From positions 1 to 20,267 of the forward strand of contig JAJZLX010000206.1 of the NCBI GenBank assembly GCA_021850555.1: a stretch of DNA of 20,267 nt, written 5' to 3'. Positions 7,865 through 15,989 of this stretch are shown piece by piece (the first letter of the stretch is position 1; each line of letters begins with the position of its first letter). The position numbers and the translations under genes were made by a program. This stretch comes from Pseudomonadota bacterium (GTDB lineage Bacteria > Pseudomonadota > Gammaproteobacteria > Steroidobacterales > Steroidobacteraceae). The notes beneath the pieces were generated by a model. That model was not told the DNA's origin, made no database searches, and saw nothing but the letters and a program-made list of their open reading frames with translations.

Positions 7865-8946
7865 GCACTGCCGCCCTGCAGGATTTGTCGGAGCTGCTCG
7901 ATGAGTTCCGGTCGCCTACGCGCACTCCGGATGCCGAGGCCGCGCGCGCCGCGCGAGAGCGCCAGGATACATTGACCAAGCCTCCGGGGTCGCTCGGTCA
8001 GCTGGAAGCACTGGTGGTCAAGCTCGCGGCTCTGCAGAGCCGCGAGCGCCCCCGTGTCGAGCGCATCCACATCAGTATCTTCGCTGCGGATCACGGCGTC
8101 GCTGCTGAAGGTATCTCAGCCTTTCCGCAGGCGGTCACCGCTGAAATGATCAAGAACTTCGCGCACGGCGGCGCTGCCATCTGCGTACTCGCGCGCGCGC
8201 TCGGCGCCACGCTCGAGGTGGTCAACCTCGGCACGGTCGCAGACCCGGGCCCGCTGCCCCAGGTCCTGCGGCGCGTGCTCGGCCCAGGCACGGACAATCT
8301 GGCCCGCGGACCTGCGATGAGCGCGGCCCAGTGCGTTGCGGCCATGAAGGCCGGATGCGACAGCGTCGAGGATGCGGTGGCGCGCGGCGCGGAGCTCTTC
8401 ATCGGCGGTGACATGGGGATCGGCAACACCACAGCGGCAGCCGCTCTCGCCTGCGCGCTGCTGCGAGTCCATCCGCGCGACGTCGTCGGTCCCGGCACGG
8501 GTCTGACCCCGGACGGTGTCATGCACAAGATCGAAGTCGTCGACCGGGCGCTCGCACTGCATGGGCCGCATCTCAGTGATCCGGCCTCGGTGCTCTGCCG
8601 GCTGGGTGGCTTCGAGATCGCGGCATTGGCCGGTGCCTATATCAGCTGCGCGCGTGCGGGCCTGCCGGCGCTCATCGACGGTTTCATCGCCACCGCTGCG
8701 GCATTGGCTGCTGAGCACCTCTGCCCCGGGGTCAGCGAGTGGTGGCTGTTCTCGCACCGCTCCGGCGAGCCGGGGCATGGACGGCTGCTCGATGCGCTGC
8801 GTGCACGGCCCATCCTGAATCTAGACATGCGACTGGGCGAAGCCAGCGGCGCCGCAGTCGCCGTGCCGATATTGCGTCTGGCGTGCGAGCTGCACGACCG
8901 CATGGCCAGCTTCAGCGAGGCCGGGGTGTCCGGTAGGTTGCCTTGA
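7861..8946 (+). CDS. cobT: Nicotinate-nucleotide--dimethylbenzimidazole phosphoribosyltransferase
   Basis: CobT activates the lower ligand: it transfers the phosphoribosyl group of nicotinate mononucleotide to 5,6-dimethylbenzimidazole, giving alpha-ribazole phosphate. The 361-residue frame is of normal length. It shows [12 protein letters not shown] near the N-terminus, [34 protein letters not shown], and [14 protein letters not shown], whose E327 corresponds to the catalytic base Glu317 of Salmonella CobT. The ATG at 7861 overlaps the cobU stop (ATGA), and the stop overlaps a TTG start of the next gene (TTGA). This is the phosphoribosyltransferase, not the unrelated chelatase subunit that shares the name CobT. 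Confidence 0.96.
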   Translation: MSTAALQDLSELLDEFRSPTRTPDAEAARAARERQDTLTKPPGSLGQLEALVVKLAALQSRERPRVERIHISIFAADHGVAAEGISAFPQAVTAEMIKNFAHGGAAICVLARALGATLEVVNLGTVADPGPLPQVLRRVLGPGTDNLARGPAMSAAQCVAAMKAGCDSVEDAVARGAELFIGGDMGIGNTTAAAALACALLRVHPRDVVGPGTGLTPDGVMHKIEVVDRALALHGPHLSDPASVLCRLGGFEIAALAGAYISCARAGLPALIDGFIATAAALAAEHLCPGVSEWWLFSHRSGEPGHGRLLDALRARPILNLDMRLGEASGAAVAVPILRLACELHDRMASFSEAGVSGRLP

Positions 8947-9497
8947 CTTGCATCTCCCTGTTGCGGCACGGCGCCACCACCGCTGCGGGCCGCTACTGCG
9001 GCAGCACGGACGTCCCGCTCAGCGAGGAAGGCTGGCGGCAGATGTGGACTGCAGTGGCGGGTCGCGCATGGGATCGCATCTTCTGCTCGCCCCTCGAGCG
9101 CTGCGCAGCTTTCTCCGCGGCGCTGGCACGGCGCCTGGCCATTCCGGTCATCAAGGATGCGCGCCTGCGGGAAATGCACTTCGGAGACTGGGAAGGATGC
9201 AGCCCCGACGAAATCATGGCTTGCGCACCGGATGCCCTGCAACGCTTCTGGGCGGATCCGATCGAAGCCCGTCCGCCGCGAGCTGAGAGCCTGTCCGACG
9301 TCGCCTCACGTGTATTGACCGCGTGGCACGAGATGCTCGACGGCGACAGCGACGAGCGTGTTCTGGTGGTGACGCACGGCGGTCCCATACGCATCCTCCT
9401 GTTGGAGCTTTCCGGTCGACCGCAATCAGAACTCTTTCACCTCGACGTTCCGCACGCAGCGTTGTTCGATGTCAGCTCGCTCGAGAACATTGCGTGA
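8943..9497 (+). CDS. cobC: Alpha-ribazole-5'-phosphate phosphatase (histidine phosphatase family)
   Basis: This 184-residue phosphoglycerate-mutase-like enzyme is expected to dephosphorylate alpha-ribazole phosphate or the cobalamin phosphate made by CobS. The catalytic LRHGAT has H9; E77 lies in the [10 protein letters not shown] block and the second histidine is H145 in VVTHGGP. The start is a TTG at 8943 overlapping the cobT stop as TTGA. No ATG is available before the catalytic motif, so the TTG start is well supported. The stop overlaps the cobS GTG. The family as a whole is broad, but operon context makes the B12 role very likely. Confidence 0.9.
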   Translation: MTCISLLRHGATTAAGRYCGSTDVPLSEEGWRQMWTAVAGRAWDRIFCSPLERCAAFSAALARRLAIPVIKDARLREMHFGDWEGCSPDEIMACAPDALQRFWADPIEARPPRAESLSDVASRVLTAWHEMLDGDSDERVLVVTHGGPIRILLLELSGRPQSELFHLDVPHAALFDVSSLENIA

Positions 9498-10240
9498 TCC
9501 CAATGTTGCGGCCGTTGCTGATCGCGCTGCAATTCCTCACGTGCCTGCCGCTGCGGTTGCGCGAGGCACCGCAGCCGGCGGAGCTCGGGCGCTCGCTCCT
9601 GTGGTACCCGCTGATCGGAGCGTTGATCGGGGCCCTACTGTACGGGATCGATGTCGTGCTCGGCGATGCCGCGCTGCCGCTTCGTGCGGCCCTGCTCCTG
9701 GTCGTCTGGGTGACCATCACCGGCGCTCTACACTTGGACGGCCTGGCCGACTCGGCGGACGCCTGGGTGGGCGGTCATGGGGAGCGCGAGCGCATGCTGG
9801 CCATCATGAAAGATCCGCATATCGGACCCTGCGCGGTGGTCAGCCTCACTCTGCTGCTCCTGCTCAAATTCTCGGCCCTCTGTGCCGTTCTCGAGCATGG
9901 CGAGCGCGTCATGCTCTTTCTGCCACCACTGTTGGCTCGCTGTGCGATGCCGGCGCTCTTTGCGAGCACGCCTTATGTGCGGCCAAGCGGCATCGCGTCC
10001 GCACACGCCGCGCACCTGCCCCGCCGCGCGGCGATTGTCACAGTGGCGGTAACACTCGGGGGTTTGCTGCTCATCTTCGGGAAGCCAGCGGTCGCGGGTA
10101 CGGCCACCGCCGCCCTCGCCTTCGTCCTGCTTCGTCGTTTGCTCTTGCGGCGTTTGGGCGGCACGACGGGCGATACCGCGGGCGCTGTGGTTGAGATCAT
10201 CGAAGTCGCCGTGCTGACCGCGGCCGGACTGCGCGGGTGA
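9494..10240 (+). CDS. cobS: Adenosylcobinamide-GDP ribazoletransferase (cobalamin synthase)
   Basis: CobS is the membrane enzyme that joins adenosylcobinamide-GDP and alpha-ribazole (phosphate) to complete the nucleotide loop. The 248-residue protein is rich in hydrophobic segments. It carries the CDP-alcohol-transferase-like acidic motif DGLADSAD (82-89) and MKDPHIGP (105-112), both characteristic of CobS. The GTG at 9494 overlaps the cobC stop as GTGA, matching the 4-nt overlap at every other junction of the operon; an ATG three codons later (9503) is the alternative. It is the last gene of the B12 operon. No convincing terminator follows, and merR converges on it from the right after about 140 bp. 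Confidence 0.95.
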   Translation: MIPMLRPLLIALQFLTCLPLRLREAPQPAELGRSLLWYPLIGALIGALLYGIDVVLGDAALPLRAALLLVVWVTITGALHLDGLADSADAWVGGHGERERMLAIMKDPHIGPCAVVSLTLLLLLKFSALCAVLEHGERVMLFLPPLLARCAMPALFASTPYVRPSGIASAHAAHLPRRAAIVTVAVTLGGLLLIFGKPAVAGTATAALAFVLLRRLLLRRLGGTTGDTAGAVVEIIEVAVLTAAGLRG

Positions 10241-10378
10241 GGGTGCCGAGCCTTTGCCCTAGCCACCTCCAGCCCGACCCCGCGCCGGCTTCCTGCTCAC
10301 GAAGGATGAGACACTTCCGGTATCGCTTTCCTCCAGCGGGCGGCTGCATAACGCAAGGATTGCAAACCGCCGCGGGAT

Positions 10379-10789
10379 TCAGGACGTCGGTTCATCGCCT
10401 TCCAACGCCGCAATCAGCGGGCAATGCACATTGCCCGTGTTGCAGTGGCATCGATCGACCAGTGTGGCGAGCACCTCCTCGACCCGCCTGAGCTGCGTCA
10501 TCCGCTCGCGCACCATCCCGAGCTTCAACGCGGCGAGTCGCTCCGCTTCGCGGCAGTGGCGACCGTCCTCGAGGGCGAGCAGGTCTTTGACTTCCTCGAG
10601 GCTGAAGCCGAGCGCCTGAGCCTGCTTGATGAACCGAAGCCGCCGGGCGTGAGCCTCGCGGTAGCGGCGGATGCCGCCCGGCGGGCGCCGCGGCTCCTCG
10701 AGCAGACCGCGCCTCTGGTAGTACCGGACGGTTTCCACGTTGACGCCAGCCTGCCTTGCGAGCCTTCCGATCGTGCAGATCTCGGACAT
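10379..10789 (-). CDS. merR: Mercury-responsive MerR-family regulator
   Basis: MerR represses the mer operon without Hg(II) and activates it by DNA distortion when Hg(II) binds. The 136-residue protein has an N-terminal winged-helix (IGRLARQAGVNVETVRYYQRRGLL). The three Hg-binding cysteines are C79 (RHC), C114 and C123 (DRCHCNTGNVHCPLI), matching C82, C117 and C126 of Tn501 MerR. The ATG at 10789 has a GGAG site about 9 nt upstream and lies 2 bp from the -35 of the divergent merT promoter. The open frame continues upstream to 11050, but that only shadows merT. Confidence 0.96.
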   Translation of the reverse strand: MSEICTIGRLARQAGVNVETVRYYQRRGLLEEPRRPPGGIRRYREAHARRLRFIKQAQALGFSLEEVKDLLALEDGRHCREAERLAALKLGMVRERMTQLRRVEEVLATLVDRCHCNTGNVHCPLIAALEGDEPTS

Positions 10790-10790
10790 A

Positions 10791-10821
10791 TTGACTCCGT
10801 ACTCGAGTACGGCAATAGAGT
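10791..10821 (+). promoter_or_regulatory. mer operator-promoter (MerR-type, 19-bp spacer)
   Basis: The -35 TTGACT (10791-10796) and -10 TAGAGT (10816-10821) are separated by 19 bp, the overlong spacing typical of MerR-activated promoters. The spacer holds a perfect 16-bp dyad, CCGTACTCGAGTACGG, at 10797-10812, almost identical to the Tn501/Tn21 merO dyad. The merT ATG begins only 6 nt after the -10. Confidence 0.95.
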
Positions 10822-10827
10822 ACGCCC

Positions 10828-11232
10828 ATGACTGAAGCGGCGGAAGAAGGCGCGGACAGGACCACGGCGAGCAGGCGCTCCGCAGCGCAATCCGCACGAC
10901 TGCTATCCATCGCAGGGATTGCGACGGCCCTGGGAGCAGCCTCCTGCTGCGTGATCCCGTTTCTGCTCTTCGCCCTGGGAGTGAGCGGCGCCTGGATCGC
11001 CAATCTGACGGCACTCGAGCCCTACCAGCCGGTCTTCGCCGTGCTCTCACTCGGCTTCATCGGATGGGGTGCCTGGCGGCTGCGCCGCAAGGCGAAGATT
11101 GCCTGCGCGAAGGGCTATTGCGCGAGCGCGCGCTCCGATCGGATCGCGCGGATTGGCCTTTGGACGGCTGCCGTCCTGATTGTGATTGCGCTCGCGTTCC
11201 CCTATGTCATCCGTGCCCTGATCCTGTCCTGA
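10828..11232 (+). CDS. merT: Mercuric ion inner-membrane transporter MerT
   Basis: MerT carries Hg(II) across the inner membrane from MerP to the cytoplasmic reductase. The 134-residue protein has three hydrophobic segments. A Cys pair lies in the first (C40 and C41, GAASCCVIP) and a second pair in the cytoplasmic loop (C93 and C98, KIACAKGYCA), as in classical MerT. SGAWIANLTALEPYQPVF is a family signature. It is longer than the 116-residue Tn501 protein because of a charged N-terminal extension of about 20 residues. No other ATG, GTG or TTG in frame lies between 10828 and the first membrane segment, so this start is forced. It sits 6 nt from the -10, leaving almost no leader. Confidence 0.95.
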   Translation: MTEAAEEGADRTTASRRSAAQSARLLSIAGIATALGAASCCVIPFLLFALGVSGAWIANLTALEPYQPVFAVLSLGFIGWGAWRLRRKAKIACAKGYCASARSDRIARIGLWTAAVLIVIALAFPYVIRALILS

Positions 11233-11257
11233 TCGCTGCAGCTACTCGGAGGCGTTC

Positions 11258-11578
11258 ATGAACTCTCATCGCATAGTCCTCGTCGCCGCCCTCGTCATGA
11301 GTGCTACACCGCTCGCGGCGCTCGCCGCCGATACCACGGCCGTGCTCGACGTGCATCACGCGGGCTGCGTGCTCTGCGGACCGATCATCAAGCGCAGCTT
11401 GGAGCAGGTGCGGGGCGTGAAGTCGGTTGCGGTCGGCCAGCCCGATGCCATGGCCGATGTCACCGCGACCGTGGTCTTTGATCCCGCCGTCACACGGGTC
11501 GCGACGCTCATCAAGGCGGTCAGCGACCGCGGCTACCCCGCCGTAGTCAAGCCGGCGCACCCGGAGAAAGTGCAGTGA
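11258..11578 (+). CDS. merP: Periplasmic mercury-binding protein MerP
   Basis: MerP is a periplasmic ferredoxin-like HMA-domain protein that scavenges Hg(II) and hands it to MerT. This 106-residue protein has a signal peptide (about residues 1-23, ending LAALA) and a metal site HHAGCVLCGP with C37 and C40. The canonical GMTCxxC is altered here: the Met-Thr before the first Cys is replaced by Ala-Gly and preceded by two histidines, while the two cysteines keep their spacing. The remainder (GVKSVAVG...DRGYPAVV) fits the HMA fold. A strong GGAGG (11248-11252) precedes the ATG. The stop overlaps the merC GTG (GTGA). Confidence 0.92.
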   Translation: MNSHRIVLVAALVMSATPLAALAADTTAVLDVHHAGCVLCGPIIKRSLEQVRGVKSVAVGQPDAMADVTATVVFDPAVTRVATLIKAVSDRGYPAVVKPAHPEKVQ

Positions 11579-12015
11579 ACCGAGACGCCGGGGCCAGCTC
11601 CTGGATGAGCCGCATTGGCGATAAGACCGGCGTGCTCGGGAGCATCGTCACCGCCATGGGCTGCGCGACGTGCTTCCCCGCGCTTGCGAGCCTCGGCGCG
11701 GCGATGGGTCTGGGATTCCTGAGCCGGTATGAGGGACTCTTCATCCGCGTGCTGTTACCGGTATTCGCCGGCCTCGCGCTGCTCGCCAATGGCTGGGGAG
11801 CACTCGAGCACCGGCGCTGGCCGCGGGCGGCGGTCGCGCTGCTCGGCCCGCTACTGGTCCTCGCTGCGGTGTTCGTCATGCGCGCCTCGGGTCACCGTAC
11901 CGGTTGGCTCCTCTATCCGGGGCTTGCGCTCATGATCGCTGTGGCGATCTGGGATCTCATCGCTCCACCGCTCAGGCGCCCCCGCGAGGCCCACGACACC
12001 AGTTGTTGCGGCTGA
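11575..12015 (+). CDS. merC: Mercury transporter MerC
   Basis: MerC is an inner-membrane Hg(II) uptake protein found in Tn21-type operons in addition to MerT. The 146-residue protein contains RIGDKTGVLGSIVTAMGCATCFP, with C30 and C33, followed by four hydrophobic segments and a C-terminal CC pair (C144 and C145). GLGFLSRYEGLFIRVLLPVFAG is close to Tn21 MerC. The GTG at 11575 overlaps the merP stop as GTGA; an in-frame ATG at residue 11 is the alternative start and would match the shorter N-terminus of Tn21 MerC. Confidence 0.93.
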   Translation: MNRDAGASSWMSRIGDKTGVLGSIVTAMGCATCFPALASLGAAMGLGFLSRYEGLFIRVLLPVFAGLALLANGWGALEHRRWPRAAVALLGPLLVLAAVFVMRASGHRTGWLLYPGLALMIAVAIWDLIAPPLRRPREAHDTSCCG

Positions 12016-12054
12016 TCGAGCCAGTGCCAGAAACCCGATCACGATACGAGCTGA

Positions 12055-13740
<1,686 letters not shown>

Positions 13741-13758
13741 CGCAAGACGCGTGCGAGT

Positions 13759-14001
13759 GTGACAGCTTGCCACCTCCGTTCGCTTGAGCAAGGGCCCCGG
13801 TGGCGCGCTTATTGCTGGCGCGCGCTCGCCCTGCTGACGTGTCCCTGACATCTGCTGCTGCTCGTGACTGCGCTCGCGGGAACCACCGTAGGCGCCGCGA
13901 TCGCATCACATTGGAGCTTGGCGGCCGTGGCGCTGACCGCGCTGTTTACGCTCTCCCTGACTCAGGCATGGCGGGCGTTCAGTCGAATGAGGACATCATG
14001 A
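13759..14001 (+). CDS. merE: merE-like mercury transporter with one in-frame TGA at the CPC cysteine (selenocysteine candidate or nonsense allele)
   Basis: MerE is a small two-helix inner-membrane Hg uptake protein, usually the last mer gene. Reading from a GTG at 13759 to the TGA at 13999 gives 80 codons, against about 78 in Tn21 MerE. The translation (WRALALLTCP-stop-HLLLLVTALAGTTVGAA then SHWSLAAVALTALF) follows MerE almost throughout. One internal stop, TGA at 13846-13848, replaces the second Cys of the MerE CPCHL motif. The frame on both sides is otherwise undamaged. A 9-bp hairpin at 13870-13895 has SECIS-like geometry. The gene could encode a selenoprotein (CPU motif) or be a recent one-base nonsense allele (TGC or TGT to TGA), and a sequencing error is not excluded. 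No selenocysteine machinery lies in the window. The GTG start is weak, with only GCGAG upstream. Confidence 0.65.
13870..13895 (+). promoter_or_regulatory. Candidate bacterial SECIS hairpin after the merE TGA
   Basis: The arms GCGCTCGCGG (13870-13879) and CCGTAGGCGC (13886-13895) pair at nine of ten positions, with one C-A mismatch and two G-U pairs. They close a 6-nt loop GAACCA whose first base is G. The stem begins 22 nt and the loop G lies 32 nt after the TGA. A bacterial SECIS generally has its apical-loop G roughly 16-37 nt downstream. In GC-rich coding DNA such hairpins also arise by chance. Confidence 0.35.
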
Positions 14002-14135
14002 GAGCGGACGGAGATTGGCTCGATGTCAGAGTGGGTCTCTTGGCGGCCCTTGTCGCGACTAAGGGCACGGAGTACGGGCAACAGGCTCTCTGGGCGCTGA
14101 CGCCGAAGCGCATCCAGGATCAGGAATGTGAATAG
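13998..14135 (+). CDS. Possible 45-residue ORF overlapping the merE stop
   Basis: An ATG at 13998 overlaps the merE stop as ATGA and opens a 45-codon frame (MRADGDWLDVRVGLLAALVA...). The 4-nt overlap suggests coupling, but the sequence matches no family I recognise and its codon third positions are less GC-rich than those of the mer genes. It may be a remnant or chance. Confidence 0.25.
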   Translation: MRADGDWLDVRVGLLAALVATKGTEYGQQALWALTPKRIQDQECE

Positions 14136-14339
14136 GCACCCGAAGGTTGATCAGATTTGGAGCTATCGACGTCGAATCCGGATCACGCACAGGGTCGATT
14201 TCCCGGGGAGCATCAAGCGCTTGTGCCAACACGAGAGGTCTCGGTTGGACGCCTATCCCTGGTCGGGCTTCGGTGCCGATTCACAGAAAAGCTATGGCCT
14301 GATGGGCATAGGCGCGAAGATCATTTGAATCGAGCATGG
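14136..14339. other. Intergenic stretch between the mer operon and the propeller gene, nothing recognised
   Basis: Together with the doubtful ORF before it, this forms a gap of about 338 bases between merE and the convergent propeller gene. I see no conserved gene, tRNA, repeat or strong T-tract terminator in it. A short plus-strand frame (14128-14328) lacks coding character or a known family. Confidence 0.4.
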
Positions 14340-15377
14340 TCATCTCCCGCGTTCCGCGGCACTCGTGGCCCGATAGCGCATGATCTTCAGGACGGGGTTG
14401 CCATGGAGCGCTTCAATGGGCAGGTAGACGAGGCCAGTCGCCGGATCGACGGCGACCGAGTGGGCGTCGTCGCCGACGTACCCATGGCCGAGTTCGACCA
14501 ATCCATTCTGCGCAATGCGGAATACCGAAACGATCCCGCTCTCGCTCGCCACGTACAAGCGGCTTCTCATGGAATCGATCGCGAGGACATCCGGATCACG
14601 CCCCACGCGATGGACTTCCCTGACCTGCAGGGTCCGAAGGTCCATGACGAGCAGCCGCGCACTGCCATCGCATGCGATGAACGCCAGCCGTTCCGGAACA
14701 TCCAGCAGCAGGCCATGGTTGTGCTCACAAGCGCCAGGCAAGGGATAGCGGGCGACAATGCTGTCGGTCACCGGGTCGATGGCCGCGAGCACATCGAGGC
14801 TTTGCAGGTTGACCAGTACATGTCCGGAAACCGGGTCATAGACTGTCATGCCCGCTTCACTGTGCAGCGGGATTTGGGCGATGCGGCGCTCGGTGGCGGT
14901 ATCGATGACCGTTTCGGTCCGGCCCGCCTCGTCTGACACGAATAGCCGTCCCACGGACGGCACGAAGGCGCTGCCATCCGGAAACCGTCCCGCCGGAATG
15001 CGGGCCACGACTTTCAGCGTGCGGGTGTCCAGGACCGCGATCGAACCGCCGAAGAACGGCTGACTCCACCAGTGGCCGGTCACGCTCACGAACACCCGGT
15101 GCAGCTGTGGCACTGCCGTGACGCCCGTGGCTTCGGGAAAGCCCGGGAGATCCGCCACTAGCGCCCGGGTGGCGGTATCGAATACCACCACCCGGCCCGC
15201 TCCCATGTGGGAGAGGAAGAGCCGATGCGCCTTCGCATCCAGGCTCTGATAGTCGAAACGGCTCACCCCACCGGGCAACGGAACGTTTGTGACGGTGACG
15301 AGCGGCACTCCCGCCGCCAGGCTGGCGGAGGAGATGGCGAAGGAGAGTATCGCCCCAATCGCTCTGATCGCTCGCAT
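14340..15377 (-). CDS. Secreted YncE/YVTN-type beta-propeller protein
   Basis: This 345-residue protein has a signal peptide (about residues 1-22, ending SASLAAG) followed by repeated beta-propeller blades. The recurring pattern is VxVxDTxTxxxVAxIxxG followed by a blade closing near LFVSDEAG or LYVASESG; for example VVVFDTATRALVADLPG, IAVLDTRTLKVVARIPAG and AAIDPVTDSIVARYPLPG. Propellers of this type are periplasmic; their roles are varied and mostly unknown. A clear AGGAG lies about 9 nt before the ATG at 15377. The gene follows the cupredoxin gene by only 36 nt on the same strand, so the two products probably act together outside the cytoplasm (inference). It is not an enzyme I can name. 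Confidence 0.85.
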   Translation of the reverse strand: MRAIRAIGAILSFAISSASLAAGVPLVTVTNVPLPGGVSRFDYQSLDAKAHRLFLSHMGAGRVVVFDTATRALVADLPGFPEATGVTAVPQLHRVFVSVTGHWWSQPFFGGSIAVLDTRTLKVVARIPAGRFPDGSAFVPSVGRLFVSDEAGRTETVIDTATERRIAQIPLHSEAGMTVYDPVSGHVLVNLQSLDVLAAIDPVTDSIVARYPLPGACEHNHGLLLDVPERLAFIACDGSARLLVMDLRTLQVREVHRVGRDPDVLAIDSMRSRLYVASESGIVSVFRIAQNGLVELGHGYVGDDAHSVAVDPATGLVYLPIEALHGNPVLKIMRYRATSAAERGR

Positions 15378-15413
15378 GACGCAAATCTCCTGCCCGGTAC
15401 TAATCCGTCAGGA

Positions 15414-15920
15414 TCATTCGTGACCCGCTGGCAGGACAATGAGCTCGCCCGACATCCAGGGCTTGTGATGATCACAATAGAAGGGGAATACCCCGGCCCG
15501 GTCGGCCTTGAAAGTCACGTTCACCGTCTGCAGGGGCGGGATCGAGCGGTCGATACGGTACGCCGGCAACGTGAAGGTATGAAGATCGTCGGGTCCGCCC
15601 TCCAGGTTGCGAATGCTAATCGTGACGGTCTCACCCTGAGTAACAGCGATCGTACCCGGATCGAATCCGTAGGCTTCACCGAACTTCTTGTAGGCCTTGG
15701 CCGGGCCGCCTTCTCTCGAGACCCAGCGAACCGTATACAGATACACGTGGGTGTGCGGATCGGGCTTGGCTGCGTGCGGCTGCACGGCATGGGCGACGGC
15801 GGTCAGCCCAAGCACTGATACGGCGGCACTCGCTGCTGCGGCGAGGAGGCGCTTCTGCCACGGCGCCGGAGAATGGCGCACGCCGCGGGAATTCAACTGC
15901 TCGTCACGATGTGTCGACAT
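15414..15920 (-). CDS. Exported cupredoxin-domain (blue copper) protein
   Basis: This 168-residue protein has a Trp-Gln-Lys-Arg stretch and hydrophobic signal segment (about 21-45, ending AVAHA) with probable cleavage before VQPHAA. The mature part ends in a cupredoxin fold. Copper ligands by pattern are H114 (DDLHTF), C149, H152 (or H151) and M156 in FYCDHHKPWM. Only one Cys is present, so it is a mononuclear type 1-like site and not a dinuclear CuA centre. An electron-transfer or copper-binding role in the periplasm is likely, partner unknown. A GGAG site precedes the ATG at 15920. It lies 69 nt after chrB on the same strand and 36 nt before the propeller gene, suggesting a chrB-cupredoxin-propeller operon. 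Confidence 0.85.
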   Translation of the reverse strand: MSTHRDEQLNSRGVRHSPAPWQKRLLAAAASAAVSVLGLTAVAHAVQPHAAKPDPHTHVYLYTVRWVSREGGPAKAYKKFGEAYGFDPGTIAVTQGETVTISIRNLEGGPDDLHTFTLPAYRIDRSIPPLQTVNVTFKADRAGVFPFYCDHHKPWMSGELIVLPAGHE

Positions 15921-15989
15921 GGTCTATCTCCGGTGTGTGAGTAAGTTTGTGGGGTATGGGCATTGGCGGAGCACAGCGAAACACCCGGT

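Noticed and set aside
10241..10378. Terminator or recombination site between cobS and merR
   Set aside because: Only a weak GGCGG/CCGCC pairing is seen, with no T-tract, direct repeats or transposon end; the left boundary of the metal region could not be defined.
10330..10400. tRNA-Cys-like segment (GGATTGCAAAC with GCATAACGC before it)
   Set aside because: The anticodon-loop-like string has no matching anticodon stem, acceptor stem or T arm, and the segment runs into the end of merR.
13800..14135. 111-codon frame overlapping the merE region
   Set aside because: Its first part is Arg-rich and out of frame with the clear MerE homology, so it is a shadow; only its tail could be a separate small ORF.
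14002..14339. merD or another mer gene after merE
   Set aside because: No frame in this stretch resembles MerD, MerB or other mer products.
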